Assembly: GCA_039000515.1 (NCBI GenBank)
Contig: JBCFYV010000001.1
Span: forward strand, 49,472,184 to 49,536,183
Length of the DNA stretch: 64,000 nucleotides
DNA from: Timema cristinae
Lineage: Eukaryota; Arthropoda; Insecta; Phasmatodea; Timematidae
Reading direction: 5' to 3'
The notes beneath the pieces are model-generated. The model ran no database searches and was not told where the DNA came from. It worked only from the letters and a program-made list of their open reading frames with translations. Each line of letters starts with the position of its first letter. The first letter of the stretch is position 1. The translations under genes were made by a program, and so were the position numbers. Shown one piece after another: positions 44,480 through 57,072 of this stretch.

Positions 44480-47400
44480 TTATTTTTTTTTTCCAAAATA
44501 AATGTGAATACTTAACCTTAAGGTTTAAAAATTTCAATTCAACTTATATCCAAAAAAAATTTTTAATTTTTTAAAATTAAATTCTATCACTAACTATTCT
44601 TTTAGGTCCAAACCAACTATTACATTGGACAAAAAATTTCCCCCAGACCATAATTTAACATTAACTACTTTTACTAATATCAAAATCTAAAAATAAGAAA
44701 ATGTTAAAAATTTTTTCCAACCCTGCTTGGGTTTGATTTCTTTTTGAATACTTTAGATTTTTTTCATAAAATAAACTTAAACAACTCAAACTTTAAACGT
44801 TTTTCGCCCTTTTTTTTAACAAAGGTTTTGTTCAATAAAACATTTTTTCTGACTAAAGTAAATTTTGATTTAACACATAAAAATAAACAAATTCAAATCG
44901 GAAGGTAATTTATTGAATTTTCTAAACCTTTTCGTCTTATTTAATTTTCACTTTTTTTTAAAAAATTTTAATTTTAAAGTCAAAATATTCAAAATTTTTC
45001 CTTACATTTATAAAATAAGTTTTTCAAAATTTTTGAAATATGAATTTTAGCCATTTGTTATAAATCACATAGTTTTTTTTATTTAAAAAAATTTTATTTT
45101 CACATTTTTTTTTTTGTCACATTTTCCCAAAAAGCATTTATTCCTAAAAACCATTTTTTTTATAGCAACCCAAATATTCTACAATCGAAAATATGTTTTG
45201 ACATCCAATTTGGGCCTAATTACCTTTTAAAAAAAAAATTTTAATTTTTTGGTAACATCAAAAAATTAATTTTTGTGCTACAAAAATGTTTTCCTCAGGG
45301 GTTTCTTAAATAAAAATATTTTCATCTTTTAAAAATAAATCAGATAAAAAAAAAATAAAAAAAAATTAAATAAAAAAAAAATTTTAAAAAAACTCCCGAA
45401 TTATTGATTTTTTAAATTTCCAAAACCCCAACCAAATAATATTATTACACTCACATACATAATTCCAATCATAAAAAAATTTAAACACAATAAATAATTA
45501 AAAAAAAAAATTTTAAAAAAAATTAAACCCTTTAAACAATTTTTTCTGCCACAAAAAAAATTTTCGTGCTACAAAATGAAAGCAATAAAAAACAATCTTT
45601 GTTATTTTTATGGGGAATTGACATTTTCAAAACAACACCAATGTAAGGGGCCCCGGCTTCTAAAAAAGAAAAATTAACTTTTTAAACTTTTTTTTGCAAT
45701 TTTGTCCCAAAAAATTTAAATAAAAAATTTTTAAAAAAAACTCTTTTCGAATAAAGATTTTTTTTTTAATAAAACACATTGGGATTAAAGGGGGCCCACG
45801 GAAAAGGGAAAAATTGGGGATTACTGGTAAAATTAAAAACATCAATATAAAAGATACCTGTCAACACAAAGTGTTTTTTACTTGCAAAAAAACACAATAA
45901 CTTAACTGAAATAGAATTGGGGGGAAAAACAAAAATTTTTCCCCCTTCCCTTTTTTTTACAGATTTTTTTAAAACTTATTCAACTCTAAATAAATATATA
46001 AAAATTAAAAATTTAATTAATTTTTGTTTTCGGGATGATTTTTTCTACAAATAATAAAAAAATAAGACACATTGACATTAAATCCTATAAGTTTTATTTA
46101 TTTTTCCTCGGTCTTTTAAAAAAAAAAAAGTATTCCTTTTTTAAAAATTTTTTTTTAAAAAAAAAAAACTCCCACAGGTAAATCTCGAAAATCGAAAAAA
46201 TAACACGTTTGTAAATGTTGATTGTTTACCCACGAGCCAAACAAAAAACCACAAAAAATGCTGACCTTTAAAGGTACGCAATATGCATAACTTGGGGCAG
46301 AAGTACAGGTAAAGCACACAACATGGACAAAAATTCACTTTTTTTTTAAATTATTTAAAATTTTTTTCTATCCTTTTTTTTTGACTGAAATTGGATCCTG
46401 AATCCCCATTTAAAACCTATACCCGGGGTTTACTTAAATTTTGGGGCAAATTTTAGTTTAAAGGGTGGATACTAATTTTATCTAAAACTCATTTTTTTCT
46501 ATTGGTTAATTTTAAACCCTCACTTTCTGGGGGGGTTTTGAAAATGCATAGGGGAAAACTTTCACATTTTTTTTTAAACTTTTTTTACTTTTTTTAAAGG
46601 GGAAAAAATTCTCTGCAAAAACCCAGGGGTTTTTTGAATTTGCCCTAAACCCCATAGTTTTTTAATTTTAATATGATAATTTTGTTTTTTTCTAATTTTT
46701 CCAAATTTTAAAAATTTTTGGATTGTGTTTTTTTTATCCAAAAAAACTGAAAATTTTGTAAGCAAACGCTGACCGGGGATGAAGCCTACGAAAATATACC
46801 GGTGGGGGGGAGACAAAAGAAAGAAAGGGGGGGGGGGAAAAAAAGAAAACGGAGGAAATTTGGGGGGGAAACATCGAAAACGGCCCCTTTTTACAAGTTT
46901 TTAAAAAACCACACTTGTTGTATTTTTTTTTTTCAACCACAATATCCATTTCACATTTTCAAACTCTCTCGGAATTTTCCCTTAGGGGAAAATTTTCCCT
47001 TCCACTCCTAAAAAAAAGAAAATATTTCCCCCCTTTTAAAACAGCATCAACCGCTGGGGCCGATCAATGATTTTTGAACCGCCAGCCTTAGATAACAAAC
47101 AAAAGGGGGCTTTTTATTTTTTATAAGCTTTAGAAATCACCATTTAATTATGATTTTAAAAAATTTTAAATTTTTTTAAAATAGCATTGATTGGTGCAAA
47201 ATTTTTTTTAAATCTTAACAAAAATTTATACTGTTTTTTAAAAATTTGATGCAAAAATTTTTAAAATGGTTGCATCTAAAGGTTTTAAAAACCCCCTGTT
47301 TTTTTTTTAAAAAAAAAAAAAAAAAAAAAAATCCCCCTTTAAATGGACTCTTTTCGAAATATTAAAGTACAAAAAAATGAAATTTTTTAAAGTCTAACAC

Positions 47401-50400
47401 CCCATTTTTTCAAATAAATTGTTTTTTTTTTGGGGGGGGGGAAAAGGGGGGGAAGGTTCAAAATTTTGTAATTTTTAAATTCCTTTTTTAACAAAAAAAT
47501 TTTTTTTTTTAATTATTTTAAAAAAATTTAATAAAAATATTCTTTCTATGAAATTTGCCCCCCCCTATTTTTTTTTTTTTAAGCACCTTTTTTTGTTTAT
47601 ACCCCTTTTAAAAAAGACAAACAATTGCCCCAAAAATTTTTAAAAATAAACCCTAAAAAAAACGTAGAGTTAAAAAAATTGTGAAACCTTTTTTATAAAC
47701 TTTTTTTTATTTTTAAAAAAACATAAAATAATTTTTTCCAAATAAAATAAATTGTTCCTGGGGGCCAAAAACTATAATAAAAACGGTGTAGAAACATGTA
47801 ATTTTGAAAAAAATTTTTTTTAAGGGGAAAGGGCCCAACCAAAGTAGAGTTATTAGACTAAAATAAAAAACACTTTTACCCTTTTTTTTTTCTTCTTGCA
47901 CTTTTTCGTTTTTTAGGTTAAAACACAGTTTGACGGGGGAAAAATCAAAACAAATTTTTCCAAACCCCCCTTAAACCCAAAATTTTTCCCCAAACTCTGT
48001 GTAAAACTTTAAAAAACCCTTTGTTATTAAAAACAAAAAGGGTAAATTTTTTCATAAAAGGGGGGGGGGGGGAAGGCCCATAAAGTTAAATTACACGTCA
48101 TGAAAAAAGGGGTTTGGGGGCTAAAAAACTTTTTTTTCTCTCTTTAAATTTTCATTAATTAAATTATCACGGGGTTTTTTTTAAAAATTAAAGGGGAAGC
48201 CCCATCTACATATAAAAAATTCTTATAAAAAAAGAAATACTCCACTGCTCTTAAAAGACTTTTTGATGTTATTTTTTTAAAAGGGCGGGGAGGGAAAAGA
48301 AATCAATCAAGAGGGGCCCTTTTTAAAAAAAAAAATTTAAAAGCACAAATAAAAAGGGAAAAAGGGTTTCCCCCTTTTAAAAAAACTTTTTGGCTAACCG
48401 GGGTTTTGGGGGGAAAAAAGGGTGTCAGATTTTTAACGGAGCCGGGTTCAACCCTCGTCCCGCACAGATTTATTTTTTTCCAAAACCCTTCCTTCCCTCT
48501 ACAAACATTTTGTGGGGGGGGAACCACCTCCCTCTTTCAATTCCTTTTTAAAAAGTACCCCCCCATTTAAATCCACAATCACCCTACCATTACACATTAC
48601 GTAATTTAAACCCGGGGGGGTATAAATGTTTTAAAAAAATGAGAAAATTTGGGGGGGAAAAAAAAACAAAAAAAATTAAAAAAAAAAATAATAATAATAA
48701 TAAAAAAAATTTATTTCATTTTCTATTTTTAAAATTTTTAAAAACCCATTTTTTAAACCCCCCTTTTTTCCCAAAACCCAAAAATCAAAAAAAAAAAATT
48801 TTAAAACCTTTCATTTTTTTTGAATTATAAAATTTTTAAAAAAATTTTTTTAAACATTTTTTTTCTCTTTTTTGAACAAAAATCATTTTTTAAAAAGTTC
48901 AAATTTTGGCACAAAAAATTCAAATTCAAAACGACTTAGTATTATGGGGGTTTTGGGATTTATAAAAAAAAAAAAGGGGGGCTTTCCTCATTTAAATATC
49001 AAAAATTTTCGATGACGTTAAGAAATATAAAATTTTTAAATTTTTGGAAAAAATTTTTTTTTTTGCATATAATTTAAATTTTTGCATAGATAGTGACAAA
49101 AAAAAAAATTTTTAAAAAAAAAAAAAAAAAAAACACCACCACCCCAACAAAAATATCAAAAAAAAAAAACTAAAAAAAAAAGGAAAATAAATATATAAAA
49201 TTTTGAATTTTTTTTCACACCCTAAAACATAAAAAAACTTAAGAGTGGGGAAAGAGGCTTTACCTTTTTAAATTTTTTTTTGGGGGGGGGCTAAAATTAA
49301 AACTTTTTTTGTTCTTTTTTTTTTTTGAAAAAAACCCCAGCGCAATTAAATTTTTCTGATCACAAACCCCGGACTATACCCATTCATGCCGTTTTTTTGG
49401 GTGGACCAATCCCAAGCACTCAGTTTCCCAAACCAAATTGGGAGAAAAATACTCCTGCAGCCATTGACCTATAACCTCAATAACAAACACAAAAAATTTT
49501 TTTTAAACCTTTAAAAACTTTTCTGAAAAATCTAATTTTCCCAAATTTAAAATTATTTTGTCTTTTTTTTATTTTTTAAAAGGGGAAAAATATTTTTTAA
49601 GGGGTATTTTAATTTTTTTAATATTACTTTTGCTATTCAATTTATCCCCTTAGGGGAAAAAAATTTTAAAAAAAATTTTTTAATTTTCCCCTTTTTTTTT
49701 TTTTCCCAAACCTTTTTTTACTGTAAAATAAATAAATAACATATTTTTTTTTTGGGGGTTAAAAGCAGGTTGGATTACTTGAAATGGGAAAAAATCGAAA
49801 TTGAAAAAAAAAATAAAAAAAAAGAAGAAAAATTTTTATAATCTTTAAACAAAAAAAACAAAAACCTCATTTTTAAAAAATTTCCCCCATTTTTTTGTTA
49901 TTAATTTTTTTAAATTTTTTGGGGAAAAAGGGTAATAAAACCCCTGCCGGGGATTCAAATTTTTCATCCCAAAAATAAACAACAAAAGGGGGGGGTTTCA
50001 TTTGAAATAAAAAATTAAAAAACAAAAATTTTACTACAACTTTTTTTTTCCTGCCCTTTTGAACGGGTTTTTGGGTTTTCCCAAAATTTTTTAAAACAAG
50101 GAAAAAATGAAAAAGGGGGGCTTTAAAAAACATCCCCCCATTTTTCATTGGGGGAAAAGGGAAAAACCCTTTAGGGAAAAAAAAAACCCCCAAAAAATAT
50201 CCGACCACTTTTTTTAAACTTATTAAAACTAAGGAAGTACACTTTTGACCATGCCCCTGTTTCCCCTTTTAAATCTTTCTGTTTGAAGCAGTAATAACAT
50301 TGATAAAATTTTTAAAAGTATTTTATAAAAAATGAAACTAAAGGGAAAAAAAAAAAGTCCGGGGGTGCTTTTTTCCTAAAAAATTTGACCCCAAAATTTT

Positions 50401-53045
50401 CCCAGGCGTCCCCACCAAACTGGAAGGTTTTAAAAAACAAACTACATCACACCGAGAAGGCGCCCCCCGCCCCTATTTTTTCCCGGGAAACCCAAAAAAC
50501 ATCAGCCAAGGGCATAAAAGGCTGCGAACCTTAGACCGGGGTTTAAAATTTTCCCCCCTTACTTTTAAAAACCCCAAAAAAGGGGAAAAATTAAAAAAAA
50601 AAGGGGGTTTTTTCCCAAAAAATTTAAAAAATTTTTTTAAAAAAAAAAAAATTCAGTTTTTTTCGAAGTTTTTTTTAGATCCAACTGTACACATCAAAAG
50701 AATCATTGCATGGCCACTAAAAAAAACTCAGAGTCAAAACGGAAAAGGGGAAGGGGGGGGTGGGGAAAATTTTTCCCCCCCTCATTGTAACTACTTGTAA
50801 TTAACTTGGTCGGGGTTAGTTACGGAAAATTTGCTTTTTTTGGGTTTTAAAAAAATTTTTTAGGAGGCCCTTTTCCCCTAAACTTCACAAAAACTAAAAA
50901 ATTGTCAATTTTTAAATTTTAGTTATATATTTTACCTTTTATTTTCCCTGTAGAAAAACCCCCTTTAAAAATTAGATTTTTTATGCCCCCCTATATTAAT
51001 TTTCCCCAAAACAAATTATTGTTTCTTCTAAATTTTAACACAAAAATTTCTTCCAAAACTTGTTAAAATAAAACCCAAAAAAACTTTTTTTTGGGCTTTT
51101 TCTAAAGTTATATATTACCCCAAAGGGGCAAAGTTAATAAGCAAAGAAAAAAGTGAAGGGTTCAATCAAAAGACAGCTTGGAATTTTTTCTTTCATTGGG
51201 AACAATAAAACGTTTTTAAAAACTTTTTTTTTTTTAAAATTTGGGCGTACCCTTCCGTTCCTAACATTTAAAATTTTTGTGCCTTTCCTTTTTTTTCAAA
51301 GCTTTGCTGTCTGGTTAAGGGGGGAAAACCTTTCACAAAACAGTTTTAAAAACCCCGAAAAAAACAAAAATTTTAAAAAAATTTAAATATTTTTTGAAGA
51401 AGAAAGGGGAAAAAATAGAAACATAAAAAAAGGGAAAAAAAAGACAAAATTTGGGCCCTTTTAAAAAAAAAGAAGAACAATTCACACTTTCACGCCCAGG
51501 GGCAAAATAAGGGTTTCTTTAAAGAAAAGATCTCACCCCCCAAAACCCCCCCCCGGTTTTTTATTCTATCAAAATCATCAGGGGGGGAAAAAGGAACGCA
51601 ATTTCCCCTTTTAAAAAAGGGAAAAACCCAAAAAAAAAAAAAGGGGGAAAAAAAGGGGAAAAGGGAAAAAATGATAAAACAGATAGGAACATGAAAAGGG
51701 GTTAACAAAAAGGACAAAAAAAGAAAAAAATTTGGGGTTAAAAAAATAATAATAATCAAAAGGGGAAAAATTTTTTCCGTTTTTTTGGGGAAATTTTTTT
51801 ATATTTAAATTTGGAAGAAGGGGAAAGGGTTTTTTTGGTTTTTTTTCTTTTAGGAAGTTGTGTTTTCACGTTTCACCTCCCCCCCCATGAGTTCCGTTGA
51901 AAAAACCATTTTGGGGGGTTGGGGGTGACGCAATTTTTTTAAAAAAACCATTCCCTTTTTTCCATTCAAAAGGGAAAAAAAAAATTGTTCTTTTTTCTTT
52001 TTTTTGGCCTTTTGTTTGTCCCCTTTATTTTTTTCCCCCCCACCTTTCCTATCCCCTTTTTCCCAAAAAAAAAATAATAAAAATTCCCCCCTAAAGCAAA
52101 AGGGTTTTCCCCCTTTTTAAAAATTTTAAAAAAAAAAATTTTTAATTTTAAATTTTCTTTTTATTCTGGGTTTTAACATCACGTGCACTGGGGGACAATC
52201 TTTCCGCCCTGGCCACATATTTAACAAACAGACTATAGAATCTTATTTTTCTTTTTTAAAAGTTTCAAATAAAATTTTTTTTTTGGGGAAAAGCCCAAAA
52301 ATTAAACTTTTTTAAATTTTTAATTTTTAAAAATTAAAGGGGGGTAGAAGGCGGGCCCACTTACTAAAAAATTGCAGCCTCAACTTCCCAAATTTAAAAA
52401 ACCCAAATAGACTAATTTTAATTTTTTGAGGTAATCAACCTCTTTCTTCAGCAAAAAACAATTTTTCAAAAAAAAAATTTATGAAAAAATTTTAGAAAAA
52501 ACCCCCAAAAAACTACCTGACATATTTTGGGGAAAATTTTAAAAATTAATACTTGGGGAAAATTTTGTCATGTGTCCGTGGTTTTTAAAAGGGTTTATTT
52601 TTCCCTTATTCAAAAAAAAAAAAAGACATAAAAATTTCAATTTTTATTTTTTCGGGTTTTTTATTTTAAAAATTTTAAATCTCTTCTTTGGAAAACTCTT
52701 AAAAAACTGAAAAGGAAATTTTTTAAAACACCCCACATCCCTTTAAAAAGAATTTTAAAAAACTTTTTTGAAGAAGATGTCAAAAAAAAGTTCTTCTTCA
52801 TAGGGTTTTTTCGGCTAAATGGGGCATGCAAGGTCTGCCCTTTCAAAAATTTAAAAATTTTTTTAAAAGAAATTTATATTCTCCCAATTTAGAATTTTCC
52901 CGGGGGATAACTAAAAAAAAAAAACACCTTTTTTAAAAAAGGTTTTAAGGGGTTTCATGAACTTACTAGAATGAAAAAAATCTTCAGAACAAACCCAAAA
53001 CCGCTTTTTATTTAAAAAAAAAATTTTAAAAAAAAAATTTAAATT
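44480..53045. other. homopolymer-rich, apparently corrupted assembly block
   Basis: About 8.6 kb made largely of long runs of A, T, G and C (for example AAAAAA-TTTTTT, GGGGGGGG, CCCCCC), unlike the flanks. No credible gene can be read. A SINE copy inside (48.38-48.64 kb) is recognisable but has its sequence distorted into runs, where copies elsewhere in the window are clean. INO80 exons for about 250 residues should lie here. I read this as a noisy long-read gap fill or failed consensus, not native sequence. Confidence 0.75.
48375..48640 (+). repeat. SINE-A copy inside the corrupted block
   Basis: Pieces in SINE-A order are visible: gtgtcagattt, gccgggttcaaccctcg, cccgcacagattta, ccttccttccctct, and the tail piece aatcaccctaccattacacatta. 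They alternate with abnormal runs, for example aaacccggggggg where intact copies read aacccgaacgggtag. It acts as an internal control for the quality of the block. Confidence 0.7.
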
Positions 53046-53335
53046 TTATGTACCTTCGTTTACCCTGCTACATTATGGTGCAGTTTATAGACAAATACCA
53101 TTTTGTAATCGATCAAGGTAAGACTGCCCCTTTCAGATTGATAGCATGTATTATCAATTTTCAATAAACACCACACAAATGTTTGGCAACAAACTTTAAC
53201 AATAATTGCTATATTTAAAACAAAAGTGGAAATCATGTTCAGCACTTCCCCTTTCAACTACTTCTGCTGAGATTTTATTTGTTTGCACGCGCTTAATTCA
53301 TTGGTGCTATTTGTTAATGATAATTTTTATTACAG

Positions 53336-53422
53336 GGTACAATGGTATTCTAGCTGACGAAATGGGCCTTGGGAAAACCGTCCAGTCCATAGCTTTCCTT
53401 TGTCACATTGCAGAGAAGTATG
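53336..53422 (+). CDS. INO80: INO80 exon with Walker A (motif I)
   Basis: The acceptor tttattacag and donor GTGAGT flank 87 bases, entering in phase 1 and leaving in phase 1. It encodes (G)[19 protein letters not shown], then [14 protein letters not shown] is the Walker A loop of the Snf2 ATPase, nearly identical to vertebrate INO80 ([20 protein letters not shown]). It is the first clean exon after the corrupted-looking block. Confidence 0.95.
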
Positions 53423-53461
53423 GTGAGTGTGAGACAATTCTGGGTGTGACTGTTGTTAGTT

Positions 53462-53563
53462 TCTCTCTCCACGCAACTTTGTGTACACTTCATCTAAATA
53501 TAAGCTTCCTTATCTCTAAACCATTAGCTTAAGAGTATAACCCAAATGGGTAGTAAATGCAAT
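53462..53563 (+). repeat. SINE-B 3' fragment
   Basis: Only the 3' half remains: ctctctccacgcaact, ctaaaccattagctta, and tail gagtataacccaaatgggta. It starts 40 bases after the donor of the Walker A exon. Confidence 0.65.
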
Positions 53564-53781
53564 GTGAAAAAAGAATATTACCAATAAAAATATAAAGACT
53601 CTTATAATTTAAATAACAATACCATAGCATTTTAACAACAAAGAAAAACTTTAAAATGGTAACTAAATTTTTAACAATGATTAAAAAAAACTGTATTTTT
53701 AATAAAACAAAAAGGTCAAAGGAGATTATAGTTTCCAGCTGTCCACTAATTTTCAGTGCAGACTTTTTTGAATTTTTTTAG

Positions 53782-53896
53782 ATGCGTGGGGCCCCTTCCT
53801 CATAATCTCACCAGCCTCCACGCTTCACAACTGGCAACAGGAAATGGCTCGCTTTGTCCCAGACTTCAAAGTTGTGCCTTACTGGGCAACCCTCAG
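53782..53896 (+). CDS. INO80: INO80 exon with motif Ia (LIISPAST)
   Basis: Acceptor attttttag, donor GTATTT. The protein reads [18 protein letters not shown], then [17 protein letters not shown], as in INO80 motif Ia. After PYW the written frame gives ATLR. Adding one G to the GGG run near 53886 gives GNPQ, matching the family's YWGNP and making the exon 116 bases with phase 0, so a one-base consensus error is likely. The next family segment, which includes the DEAQ Walker B motif, is not found downstream. Confidence 0.9.
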
Positions 53897-54119
53897 GTAT
53901 TTTATTTAAATTAAGGTATCATATAGTGAACAGCTGTATAAGATTAAAGGGAAAACCATAAAACTACTAGATACAGTTGTATTGGGGACATAGGTTTGTA
54001 GTAGATTACATCCTTACGTACAAGGAAATAAGAAGAAAGACCATAACAGTTAATGTCACAGCAAGTTTGTTTTCTAGATATGAAAGAAGATAAAGGTGGC
54101 GAGGCTTGGAAAAAAGAAG

Positions 54120-55090
54120 GAAATATTTGTGTTTAAGTGATGGTTAAATTAAGGCCCAAGATGAGACCAACTGTAGAGGTGGGGGGATTGGGGAAAGGTT
54201 TAAGAAAAGTTAGGTGGGAGCTGCAAAGGATCTCTGTGGGAGAACAAGTGATAAAAGGAAGTGGAAGCACATATCATGGTGGAAAGACAGAAGCATTGGA
54301 GGAGAAGAACAAAGTATTCAGGAGCTTTAACAATAGGAATGAGGAAACAGAGGAAGAGTATATGGGAGTAAGAAAAGAGCAAGTGTGTGGTACAGGAAGC
54401 CAGGAAGGATTGGATGCAATAAAGAACAGAGATTTTGTAAGGAATGTAGACGGAAGTAAGAAGGTGTTATATAGCCAGAACAAAAGGAGAGAGAACAAAA
54501 CAATAAGTTCGAATGATGATTGAAAAAGAAAGAATGTTTAAGACAGGATAAAAGGAAAAGGAACTATAAAAATGATATTTTGAGAAGAAGTTCAACCTGG
54601 GAGCAGAAAGGGAGGAAAGTTGAAGCAGAGGGTTGTGAAGAATTGGCAGAAGAGAGGGGAGTGGGTCCCACATGGAAAGAGGTGGAGGATGCATTATTAA
54701 AGTGGATGAAATAAGTAAAATCATCGAGTGTGGACAAACTGACTGTGGAAATGAAAAGGTGCAGGTGAAGCAGAAATACAGGAAGAAGGGAACTATGATA
54801 GTGATTTTTAAGAAAGACAGGCAGAGACTTACTAACTATAGCAAAATATATGCTGTTGTGCCACTGCAAAAAAAAAAAAAAAGGGGGGAAAAAGAGGAAC
54901 AGCAGGATTATGAAACAGAGGAACAAACTAATAGACATTAATTTCACCATCTGACAGTGATGGAATAAGAAGAAGAGGAAATTGAAAGGATTGTCTGTTA
55001 GATAAATTGGAGAATGTACTTTAGGAAAGGTGTTTGAAAACATAAAAAAGAACAAACACAATATGGCTTTTACAATGAAAAGAATATCTA
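54120..55090 (+). pseudogene. LINE (non-LTR retrotransposon) reverse-transcriptase fragment
   Basis: Frames near 54.66-54.85 kb read PTWKEVEDALLKWMK, SSVDKLTVEM, TMIVIFKKDRQRLTNYSKIYAV. The family pattern is EEV..AL..MKN.KS.GVD...AEM and IVPIFKKGD...C.NYRGI, at the start of the reverse transcriptase. The upstream purine-rich stretch may be the end of the endonuclease linker. Many stops; downstream it ends in the tatggcttttacaatgaaaa repeat. Truncated on both sides. Confidence 0.6.
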
Positions 55091-56548
55091 AACTCACAGT
55101 TTGGATTGTATTTCCTATTATAACTAAAGTAGAGTCGAATACTATTTTACAAATATGAATTTTCATTTAACTTTCATATTCCTAATATCAAATCAGAATT
55201 TTAAAAAAAATTAAGAACCTCAATGGAAATATAATGGATTATTTTTTTACATCCAAGACTGTACACAAGCCATAATATTTTCCACTACCAGGCTGGCTAG
55301 GCCTGTCCTAGCTTCAAAATATAGTGGATTATGTAACAAAAAATATAAATAGTAACTAAATATTAAATCAATGTTCTGGGGCCTGGTTGTCTATAATTTT
55401 AGTTGCTCTGAACCACCTTCAACAGTATTAGAGCTTAAAAAAAATAGATTGAAAAATTGAATTTTTTTAAAAAAGAATTTGTGTCTTGAATATATTTAAG
55501 TATGCCTTAGAGACATGCAAAACGTGAGGTTATTTTAAGGGGAAAGTGGTATTATTTTTCTCAAAAAGTGATATTATATATGCTGAAAATATATTGTTTA
55601 CTTAAATATGAGTCGAATTAGTGTTATTAAAAGAACCCTAGGATAAAATTGTCTTAATTTTTTTTGTTCAGATTATTATTTAACTAATTATTAACATATT
55701 CAGAGACAAATCAAATAAAACAGCACAAAACATTTCACACTTTGTAATGTCAAACTCTTATCTCACGATCATTTATCATAAAGTTTTTACAAATAGTAAT
55801 ATCTAAATAATCGATTGTCAATCTATGTTTAGACCAAACATGACCGCCTGTTGCAAGTCCATATATTATTAATGTCCTTGCTTGGACCTAGCGGAAGTCT
55901 TTTAAAAGCTAAAAAACAAAGAATCGGTCAATAGAAATTGAAATTTAAGTATCGTAATGTGTAAAAGTAAAAATTGTGATTTTTTATTATTAACCTATAC
56001 AAAGCCTAGTTCTGTAAAAATGCTCATATATCCTGTGATTCGTTTTATACCTTTAAAATCAAAAAAAAACACAGAAACCATCCTATAAACAGAAGCCCTG
56101 GCATAGTGCTATCTATCTCCAGTGTTACCACATTGAAAATTATATTGCCTGTTGTGGTAGTTGCCTAAATTACAAAGAAAATGTGTTTATTTAGAAAAAA
56201 AAAACCTCGTAGAATTTGCATAAAAATTTGTGTTATCGCAAATGTGAATTTTACATGTCCCTCTGTATGCTATATAAATCACGAAACTAGTAAATCTGAG
56301 TCACTTGGTCGTCTTAGATTATAAAGGGTACTATCAATAAAACTTGCTATATTAACTCAAACAACCTAATGAGTTGAGTTTTGGTATTATTAATATTTCC
56401 ACAACATTTGGAAAATGGTTTGTACATACACTGTTCTTTTATCATTGTACTTTCATAAGCGTTTCTACAGTTTTGCTATACAAACTTCATATCCTTACCT
56501 TTTTTAAAAAAAAAAAGATGATGGTTAAAATAAAATTTCACTAATTTT
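55091..56548. other. INO80 intron interval, no exon found
   Basis: AT-rich. Read for the missing INO80 segment (VVITSYQL, DEAQALKSS) on the plus strand without success. Unassigned. Confidence 0.5.
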
Positions 56549-56670
56549 TAGGGTGTGTGCGAATATTCAAAATTTTGAATAATTTCTAATAATTAATGTC
56601 CTAATATTTGATTCGAAATGCTGAATAGCAACTCTGAATAATAAGATCAAATATTTAAGTCATGAAACTC
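56549..56670 (+). repeat. solo left end of a hAT-like element
   Basis: tagggtgtgtgcgaatattc resembles the TAGGGGTGTGCGAAG ends of the 28.4-kb family, with internal attcaaaattttgaataat. No matching right end is seen before the next element. Confidence 0.4.
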
Positions 56671-57072
56671 TTTCAAGTCTTGTCCAGACTCGTAAGTTTA
56701 CGGCAGTACGGAAGCAGTTGGTGCGAGACAAGCAGGTAGCTAGATATTCTGTTGGCTCAGAGTTAAAAATACTCTTGCTCTTTTTTTCAATAAGGGGGAA
56801 TACCGTTGCTAGCAGAAAGCAAGAGGTTGTGGCCTGCCTAAGGGTTGATAGAAGGGGAGGTTTTTTTTTATAAAAGCGGGTGGAGAGACAAACATTTGGG
56901 AGTCACATGCTTGTGCTCTTTCTACAAAGGAAAGTGCTTGCAATGAAATATTTAGAGAAGGATAGAAATAGCTACTCTACCATATTTCATGGCATGTTAA
57001 AATGAACCGGGGATGGGGGAAGAGAAGGAGTATTTGCAAGGTCAACCATTTGAGGTGCCTGTTAGTCTGTTG

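Noticed and set aside
45660..52846. About 15 short frames rich in Phe/Lys/Pro
   Set aside because: They come from homopolymer runs in the corrupted-looking block (poly-F, poly-K, poly-P) and have no biological meaning.
44480..53045. Idea that the homopolymer block is real heterochromatin or a novel low-complexity array
   Set aside because: The embedded SINE is distorted in the same manner and INO80 exons are lost precisely there; no period or unit is visible.
54200..55166. Minus-strand frames up to 200 codons with hydrophobic runs
   Set aside because: They are antisense to the purine-rich LINE fragment; poly-pyrimidine coding gives false membrane-like stretches.
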